DNA of 10,239 nucleotides from Verrucomicrobiota bacterium (lineage in GTDB: Bacteria; Verrucomicrobiota; Kiritimatiellia; JAAZAB01). Shown in pieces: positions 5,708 through 10,239 of this stretch (within the stretch, counting starts at the first letter, position 1; every line of letters starts with the position of its first letter). A program made the translations under genes and the position numbers. The notes beneath the pieces were generated by a model that was given only the letters and a program-made list of their open reading frames with translations, did not search any database and was not told the DNA's origin. The DNA lies in contig JAHIMN010000009.1 in NCBI GenBank assembly GCA_018896395.1, positions 1-10,239 of the forward strand, read 5' to 3'.

Positions 5708-7798
5708 ATGAACAAAAAAAAGTTTATCATGCTTATGCTGGCCGTGCTCGTTGTCGGAATCATCTTTCGCCTGCTCCTTTTTGCCTTCGCCTATCAGAAA
5801 CTGCCGCTGTCGTCCGATGAAGCCTGGCCAGGTCTCATGGCCATGCACATGCTCAAGGGCGAATTCCCGGTGGTCTATTGGGGCCAGACCTACATGGGCA
5901 CCCAGGAATCCTTCATTGACGCCGCGCTTATTTTCCTGTTCGGTGCCCACACGCTTACGATCCGCATCTATCCGTTGGCCTTTGCCTTCCTGTTCCTGGC
6001 GGTCAGTTACGCTCTGGCGCGGAGCAGTTACAACCGCGAAGTCGGCCTGATTACGCTCGTCCTGCTGGCGATACCCGCCCCCTACCTGGCAATGTGCGGG
6101 GTGGCCATCCCACCCGATAATTATTTAGCCGTCACCACGCTGGGTAGTATCGCGCTCCTGCTGACCAGCCGGATCATCACGGCTGAGCGTCGCAACCTTT
6201 TATCTTTTATCCTGCTGGGCGCCGTACTGGGTTACGCGTTCTGGCTGCACTTGCTGATCATCAGCTATATCGTGGTGGCCGCCCTGTTCTTGTTTCTTAA
6301 GGACAAGCTCCTGCTCATTCGCAAGGAATTCTTCGGGCTGGCGCTGGCCTTTCTCGTCACCAGCTTGCCGTTCTGGTGGTTCAACTGGACGCATGATTTC
6401 GCCACATTCAACGACGTGGGCGGGCAAGGCGACTGGGCGCGGACGCTCGCAATGCTTCAGGTTGCCCTGATTTACACCGTTCAATTCTTCATCGGCATGC
6501 GCGTCATGCTGTATGGCGACAACATCAACAACGTTACCCTCCCACCGGCGCTGTATTACCTGCTGGCCGCAATCTGGATTGGCGTGCTGGTCCTGGTATT
6601 TGTCGTGAGCTGGAAACGGCTGTGGCGCCTGTGTTACCTGTCATTGAAAAACACGGACGGCACGGCGCTCCTGCTGGTGATGACGGCCGTGAGCATCGCC
6701 GTTTTCGCCAAGAGCCAGCGTTCGGGCTCGAACGATGCGCGCTATCTCCTGCCGATTCTTTCCGCCCTGCCCATACTGTTCGCGTACGGTCTATGGCGCC
6801 TGCAACAGTGGGCCCGGCCGGTGTTTTACGTGCTCCTGGCCATAGTGCTGGTCGCCCAGGCCTGGGGCAACGTCCTGCTGGCCAAGGCCTGGAATAATCC
6901 CGCCCTCGTCGCCGGGCCGCTGGAACTGCCCGATACGCGAGCGCTGATCCGGTTTCTCCAGGACGCCGGCATCCGCCACGCCTATGCCCACTACTGGCTC
7001 TCCTACCGGCTAACCTATGAGACGCAGGAAAACTTAATTGTATCCGAACCGTATAACGAGCGTTTCCCCGGGAAGCCGGTGAAATTTTTGGATATCGTCA
7101 GCGCGGCGGAAAAGGTTGCCTTTATTACGCACCCGACCCTGGGCATCAAAGCCGATGATTTCGAAACGCTCCTGCGCGGCATCGGCGGCGCCTGGCAGAA
7201 AACTAATATCACCTGTTTCACCGTATTTTACGATTTCCTGCCGCCCTGCGGCGCTGAGCGCACTTTCCGGGAAATCCCGCGCGACCGCTGGCAGGTGACC
7301 GCCTCAATCAAGAGCGCCAAGGCCCCCCTGATGATGGACGGCAAAACCGATACCATCTGGGCCAGCGATACGGCGCAGATGCCCGGCATGACCGTTACCG
7401 TGGATATGGGCGCAGTTCATCCCCTGGCCAAGATCAGGTTCGATCTGGGCACGGTCTGGTGCGATTACCCGCGCGGCTCGAAAATCGAAGTCTCCACGGA
7501 CAACCGCACCTGGAAGACGGCATTCGAATACGGCAACGTGGGCGACGGCCTGTTCTGGGACAACGCCCAACCGCGGTTCCTGGTCTACGGCGATTTTTTT
7601 ACCTGCACGTTTACACCGGTGAAGGCACAGTATGTCCGCATCACCCAGACCGGTTCAGACCCCCGTTTCTGCTGGACGATTGCCGAACTGCGTTTCTTCG
7701 GCCTGCCTGCAATCCGTCAGCCGACGGATAGCACTGCCTGCCCGCAGTCGCTACGCGACAGCGTTGCGGACGGGCGGGCAGGCCCGCCGCCAACGTGA
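5708..7798 (+). CDS. GT-C type membrane glycosyltransferase with C-terminal F5/8 type C (discoidin-like) domain
   Basis: This 696-residue protein begins with a membrane anchor (residues about 6-28), then an extracytoplasmic loop with LPLSSDEAWPGLMAMHML. Asp37-Glu38 is the acidic pair expected in the first loop of GT-C enzymes of the PMT/ArnT-like (GT39/GT83) group. GEFPVVYWGQTYMGTQES follows. Roughly ten hydrophobic helices run to about residue 400. A soluble segment (about 405-525) leads to a C-terminal F5/8 type C domain (about 530-665), recognisable by MMDGKTDTIWASD, MTVTVDMGAVHPLAKIRFDL, SKIEVSTDNRTWKTAFEY, AQYVRITQTG and WTIAELRFFG. GT-C enzymes use polyprenyl-phosphate sugars and act on the outer face of the membrane; discoidin-like domains often bind carbohydrate. 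Residues 677-692 come from a hairpin repeat shared with the PHP-like gene, so the natural C-terminus was probably near residue 666. No Shine-Dalgarno sequence precedes ATG 5708. Acceptor and donor are unknown. Confidence 0.9.
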   Translation: MNKKKFIMLMLAVLVVGIIFRLLLFAFAYQKLPLSSDEAWPGLMAMHMLKGEFPVVYWGQTYMGTQESFIDAALIFLFGAHTLTIRIYPLAFAFLFLAVSYALARSSYNREVGLITLVLLAIPAPYLAMCGVAIPPDNYLAVTTLGSIALLLTSRIITAERRNLLSFILLGAVLGYAFWLHLLIISYIVVAALFLFLKDKLLLIRKEFFGLALAFLVTSLPFWWFNWTHDFATFNDVGGQGDWARTLAMLQVALIYTVQFFIGMRVMLYGDNINNVTLPPALYYLLAAIWIGVLVLVFVVSWKRLWRLCYLSLKNTDGTALLLVMTAVSIAVFAKSQRSGSNDARYLLPILSALPILFAYGLWRLQQWARPVFYVLLAIVLVAQAWGNVLLAKAWNNPALVAGPLELPDTRALIRFLQDAGIRHAYAHYWLSYRLTYETQENLIVSEPYNERFPGKPVKFLDIVSAAEKVAFITHPTLGIKADDFETLLRGIGGAWQKTNITCFTVFYDFLPPCGAERTFREIPRDRWQVTASIKSAKAPLMMDGKTDTIWASDTAQMPGMTVTVDMGAVHPLAKIRFDLGTVWCDYPRGSKIEVSTDNRTWKTAFEYGNVGDGLFWDNAQPRFLVYGDFFTCTFTPVKAQYVRITQTGSDPRFCWTIAELRFFGLPAIRQPTDSTACPQSLRDSVADGRAGPPPT
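7736..7783. repeat. GC-rich hairpin repeat forming the C-terminus of the GT-C gene (copy 2)
   Basis: The outer arms gcctgcccgc (7736-7745) and gcgggcaggc (7774-7783) are identical to those of the copy at 5306-5351, in the same orientation. The inner stem differs: gtcgc (7747-7751) with gcgac (7755-7759). It encodes residues 677-692 of the glycosyltransferase, beyond its last recognisable domain, and the stop codon follows at 7796. Confidence 0.8.
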
Positions 7799-7911
7799 GC
7801 ATGGTTTGCGTCCTTCGGAAACAACTTGCACATAGCGCCGGTTTCATTTTTAATACCGCGCCATACGATTCTTGCGTAAAAACGGGAGAACGGCCATAAG
7901 CACCCTGAAAA

Positions 7912-7925
7912 CAATCGGCAATCGG
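7912..7925. repeat. Two-unit heptad caatcgg, start-region remnant
   Basis: caatcgg occurs twice in tandem. On the opposite strand it reads ccgattg, close to the gattgcc-type heptads at 1456-1483 and 4478-4505. It lies between the TTG (7872) and ATG (7965) candidate starts of the next gene, which favours the ATG. With only two units, it could be chance. Confidence 0.4.
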
Positions 7926-7964
7926 ATTATCCAGTTCGCTTTTGCCCCGTTTGAGTTCACGGCC

Positions 7965-9383
7965 ATGACCCGTTCACAGGGGGTCTTCCTGGGAGTTTTA
8001 TTCCTGGCCGGGATTGTCCACTGGTGCTTATTTCTGCAGGCGGGTGAATCTTTTTTTAATTCGGGCGACTGGGCGAAGGAATATAAATATTTTGCCGTTC
8101 TGCAGGAATCCATCCAAACGGGACGCATCCCGTACCATGTGTCGTACCCGCTGTCCTTGATGGACACCCAGCGGTTCATGGCCATTCCGGAAACGCTTTC
8201 ACTGTTTTGGCCGCCAACACTCTTGTTGACGTTCCTGGATATTCAAGCGTTTATCCTGGCAAACACGTTGATTCTCTACAGTGCCGGTTTTGCCGGGTGC
8301 TTGCTGATCCGGAACCGGTACCGGTTGTCGCCGTTTGTTTTCTTCCTGCTGTTTACGCTTTTCAACTTCAACGGGTATCTCACCGCGCACCTGGCCGCCG
8401 GTCATTCCATGTGGGTGGGTTATTTCTTCCTGCCCTTTATTGCGTACTTTCTGCTGAAGATCCTGGAGGAGCAGGATGGCTGGGCCGCCGCGGGCTGGCT
8501 TGCCATCAGCCTGTTGGGCATTGTTCTGCAAGGTGCCTTTCATATGTTTATCTGGTGCCTGTTGTTCCTGGCGCTGGTTTTGATTGGAACACGAAAATTC
8601 CGGTCGCGCACGCAAATCCTGGCCGCCATATTACTGGGAATTCTCCTGGCAAGCTTGCGCTTATGGCCGGCCTTGTTGCTGGGGGATGTCTTGCGCGGCG
8701 TCGAATCAGGCTACAGTTCGTGGGGGCTATTGCTGAACGCGTTGATTCGCATTCAGCCGTGGAGCCTGGAAATCACACCGGGCATATTTTTCTGGGAATA
8801 TGATTTTTACATCAGCGCCGTGGGGTTAATTTTCATCCTTGTTTTTGGCATCGTTTTCCGGTTTTACAGGGACAAGCGCCTGGCGGAGGTTCGCTATCCC
8901 GGCCTCGATCTTGCCCTGCTGGTGATGCTGGTACTATCGGCCGGCAATACCTATCAGTGGTTGGCAAACCATATTCCCGTCACCCTGCTTGCGGTGGAAA
9001 GGGTTCCCACCCGGTTCCTGGCAATACCGTTTCTTTTCCTCCTGGTCGTGGCCTGCATCCGCGCGCAACGCACCATCCAACCTATTTGCCGGAAACCGGT
9101 GGTTGCCTTTGTATTTCTCGCGGCGGCTGTCGCGCTGTTGATCCTCCTCGCGAGTCATTCGTATGCCTGGCGCGCGGCCATTGTCAAGCCCTTCCATGAT
9201 AACCGGCTGACGGCGCCTCTTATTGTCCGTCTTCCCGACGCGCCGTATATTCACCGGCTCCATATTGCCATGCTGGTGTCGCTGGTAACCGGTATGGGAT
9301 TGGCGGGAATCTGGCTGGTTCGGAGAATCCAATGTTCAGCCGTCCGGAACCGCTATAAAAAACAAGAATCTTACCACGGATAG
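7965..9383 (+). CDS. Polytopic membrane protein, YfhO/PTPS-related GT-C-like putative glycosyltransferase
   Basis: From ATG 7965 this is a 472-residue membrane protein with about 11-12 hydrophobic segments. The first, GVFLGVLFLAGIVHWCLFL, starts six residues after the Met. The first loop has FFNSGDWAKEYKYFAVLQES with Asp35, followed by GRIPYHVSYP, the layout of the YfhO and PTPS-related (PF10131) GT-C-like proteins. FNFNGYLTAHLAAGHSMWVG (133-152) and LLAVERVPTRFLAIPFLF (341-358) also fit that group, whose members often show an R-x-P-x-R-F region. A frame extension back to TTG 7872 would add 31 residues, but that stretch contains a two-unit heptad and looks non-coding. The last codons (YHG and stop) lie inside the inverted repeat at 9373-9462, suggesting a repeat-altered C-terminus. 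No good Shine-Dalgarno sequence is seen. Transfer of a lipid-linked sugar is inference; the family match is moderate. Confidence 0.82.
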   Translation: MTRSQGVFLGVLFLAGIVHWCLFLQAGESFFNSGDWAKEYKYFAVLQESIQTGRIPYHVSYPLSLMDTQRFMAIPETLSLFWPPTLLLTFLDIQAFILANTLILYSAGFAGCLLIRNRYRLSPFVFFLLFTLFNFNGYLTAHLAAGHSMWVGYFFLPFIAYFLLKILEEQDGWAAAGWLAISLLGIVLQGAFHMFIWCLLFLALVLIGTRKFRSRTQILAAILLGILLASLRLWPALLLGDVLRGVESGYSSWGLLLNALIRIQPWSLEITPGIFFWEYDFYISAVGLIFILVFGIVFRFYRDKRLAEVRYPGLDLALLVMLVLSAGNTYQWLANHIPVTLLAVERVPTRFLAIPFLFLLVVACIRAQRTIQPICRKPVVAFVFLAAAVALLILLASHSYAWRAAIVKPFHDNRLTAPLIVRLPDAPYIHRLHIAMLVSLVTGMGLAGIWLVRRIQCSAVRNRYKKQESYHG

Positions 9384-9462
9384 CACGGATGTCACTGATA
9401 TGGAATGAGTTAACCAGGGTCACACTTGCCTTTCTATCCGTGTCATCAGTGTAATCCGTGGT
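9373..9462. repeat. Inverted repeat with 9-bp periodic arms (accacggat type)
   Basis: The left arm (9373-9400) has three 9-bp units: accacggat, agcacggat and gtcactgat. The right arm (9435-9462) has atccgtgtc, atcagtgta and atccgtggt. The right arm's reverse complement matches the left arm at 23 of 28 positions, and 34 bp separate the arms. Repeats of this accacggat/atccgtggt type recur in intergenic regions of many unrelated bacterial genomes. It overlaps the end of the preceding gene. Confidence 0.8.
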
Positions 9463-9467
9463 TTCCG

Positions 9468-9489
9468 CCAGAGGCGGATCCGCCTGTGG
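9468..9489. repeat. 22-bp near-perfect palindrome
   Basis: ccagaggcgga (9468-9478) and tccgcctgtgg (9479-9489) are reverse complements with one mismatch, and the core ggcggatccgcc is perfect. It lies 5 bp after the preceding inverted repeat and upstream of the DUF2079 gene. It could be a regulator site or part of the same repeat element; no T-run follows. Confidence 0.6.
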
Positions 9490-9524
9490 AGGAGATTTTC
9501 TTGGGTTGTGGGCCACGCCCGCGA

Positions 9525-9530
9525 TAGGAG
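9525..9530 (+). promoter_or_regulatory. Consensus Shine-Dalgarno for the DUF2079 gene
   Basis: aggagg lies 11 bases before ATG 9542. It is the only gene start in the window with a full-strength Shine-Dalgarno sequence, and it decides this start. Confidence 0.7.
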
Positions 9531-9541
9531 GCAAGCGATTG

Positions 9542-10239
9542 ATGATCACTTTTCTAAGACGTCATGGTCTGCTGGTCGGCGCCATGGTCATAACAGCCGT
9601 GGCCCTGGCGGCAATCACTTTAACGCGCCATCTGCGGATGGCATCTGCTTTCGACTTGGCGCTTTTTGACTCGGCGCTCTGGAGCTTTCGACAAGGCGAC
9701 GGCTTCCGGATCACCTTGGAATGTGTTAACGCGCTTACGTATCCCCATCATTTTTTTGGCGAACACTTTGCCCCCATTATGTACCTGCTGGCTTGGCCCG
9801 CCGCACTCACCAGCGGTCCGCAGGCCTTGCTGGTATTACAGGCCCTGGCCATCGCCGCGGCCGCATGGCCGGCCGCCGTGCTGGCCCGCCGCATGACGGG
9901 CTCGGCGGCCCTTGGAACGCTCGCGGGATTTGTATGGCTGGCCCAACCTTCCCTTTGGCAAGCGGCCCTTTACGATTTTCACGTGGAAGCGTTTGAGCCA
10001 TTGTTCCTCTTCGCTTTCGCCGTCGCCTTTTTGGCCGGCAACCGCTGGCACTGGCTTTGGGCCGTCTTGTATTTGGCCTGCAAGGAGGATGCTCCGATTT
10101 ATTTCGCGGTCACCGCCGCAATCCTCGGATGGCGCAGTGGCCGGCGCGCGGACGGCGCCGTCCTTGCCGCGCTTGCGCTGATGTACGCTTGGGCCGCCTG
10201 GTTTTATATCATTCCCGCCTTTTCGATCACGGGCCAGCC
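9542..10239 (+). CDS. DUF2079 family membrane protein (GT-C-like), cut by right window edge
   Basis: The frame from ATG 9542 is open to the window edge (232 codons visible; full-length members are usually about twice as long or more). Residues 12-28 form the first membrane helix. SAFDLALFDSALWSFRQGDG (35-54) and FFGEHFAPIMYLLAWP (71-86) match the typical DUF2079 opening, in which FDLxxFDxALW is followed by a G-[DE]-H-F-[SA]-P loop. YDFHVEAFEPLFLFAFAVAF (144-163) and LYLACKEDAPIYFAV (176-190) match the DFHxE and KED segments of the family. DUF2079 proteins are predicted GT-C-fold membrane proteins, probably glycosyltransferases, acting at the membrane outer face; their substrates are mostly unknown. 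A consensus Shine-Dalgarno sequence supports the start. It follows the YfhO-like gene on the same strand after a 158-bp repeat-bearing gap, so it may have its own promoter. Family call good. Confidence 0.9.
   Translation, partial: MITFLRRHGLLVGAMVITAVALAAITLTRHLRMASAFDLALFDSALWSFRQGDGFRITLECVNALTYPHHFFGEHFAPIMYLLAWPAALTSGPQALLVLQALAIAAAAWPAAVLARRMTGSAALGTLAGFVWLAQPSLWQAALYDFHVEAFEPLFLFAFAVAFLAGNRWHWLWAVLYLACKEDAPIYFAVTAAILGWRSGRRADGAVLAALALMYAWAAWFYIIPAFSITGQ

Noticed and set aside
8207..8803. Plus-strand 198-codon frame within the YfhO-like gene
   Set aside because: It is an alternative frame of a clearly hydrophobic, motif-bearing membrane protein.

Overview
The window looks like an envelope-polysaccharide or glycan-modification locus from a Gram-negative-type bacterium with moderately high G+C content. 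The organism cannot be named from the sequence. Mostly leaderless-looking gene starts, many large membrane glycosyltransferase-like proteins and many small intergenic repeats would fit an uncultured PVC-group lineage (Kiritimatiellota or Lentisphaerota type) or a similar phylum. This assignment is low-confidence inference.

Left half, minus strand, read from 5463 down to 1: five genes run in the same direction. They are a PHP-like metal-dependent protein (4543-5463), a DUF457/YdjM-type membrane protein (3898-4464), a left-handed beta-helix acyltransferase (3024-3770), an exported beta-propeller-like probable lipoprotein (1599-3002) and an AlgI-type MBOAT O-acyltransferase (1442 to beyond position 1). 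The MBOAT frame is open for all 480 codons in the window and appears to lack only its last one or few codons. The gaps are 78, 127, 21 and 156 bp, so one transcription unit is plausible but not shown. The theme is acylation of a cell-surface polymer: the MBOAT passes acyl groups across the membrane, the beta-helix enzyme acylates on the cytoplasmic side, and the exported propeller protein probably acts outside.

Right half, plus strand: three multi-spanning GT-C-type or GT-C-like membrane proteins follow. The first (5708-7798) carries a C-terminal F5/8 type C (discoidin-like) domain. The second (7965-9383, or from TTG 7872) resembles the YfhO/PTPS-related membrane proteins. The third (9542 to beyond the right edge) is a DUF2079 protein. 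They probably move sugars from polyprenyl-phosphate donors onto an extracytoplasmic acceptor, but no substrate can be read from the sequence.

Between the genes the window is unusually rich in short repeats. Heptanucleotide arrays sit in three of the four gaps of the minus-strand cluster. Two of these gaps share the same two-block design, and in one a REP-like hairpin separates the blocks. A head-to-head pair of REP-like hairpins lies in the 244-bp divergent intergenic region. Two copies of a GC-rich hairpin repeat lie inside coding sequence, one within the PHP-like gene and one forming the C-terminus of the first glycosyltransferase. A 9-bp-period inverted repeat lies between the last two genes. 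No rRNA, tRNA, CRISPR array, transposase or phage gene was seen. No gene-free stretch exceeds 300 bases.
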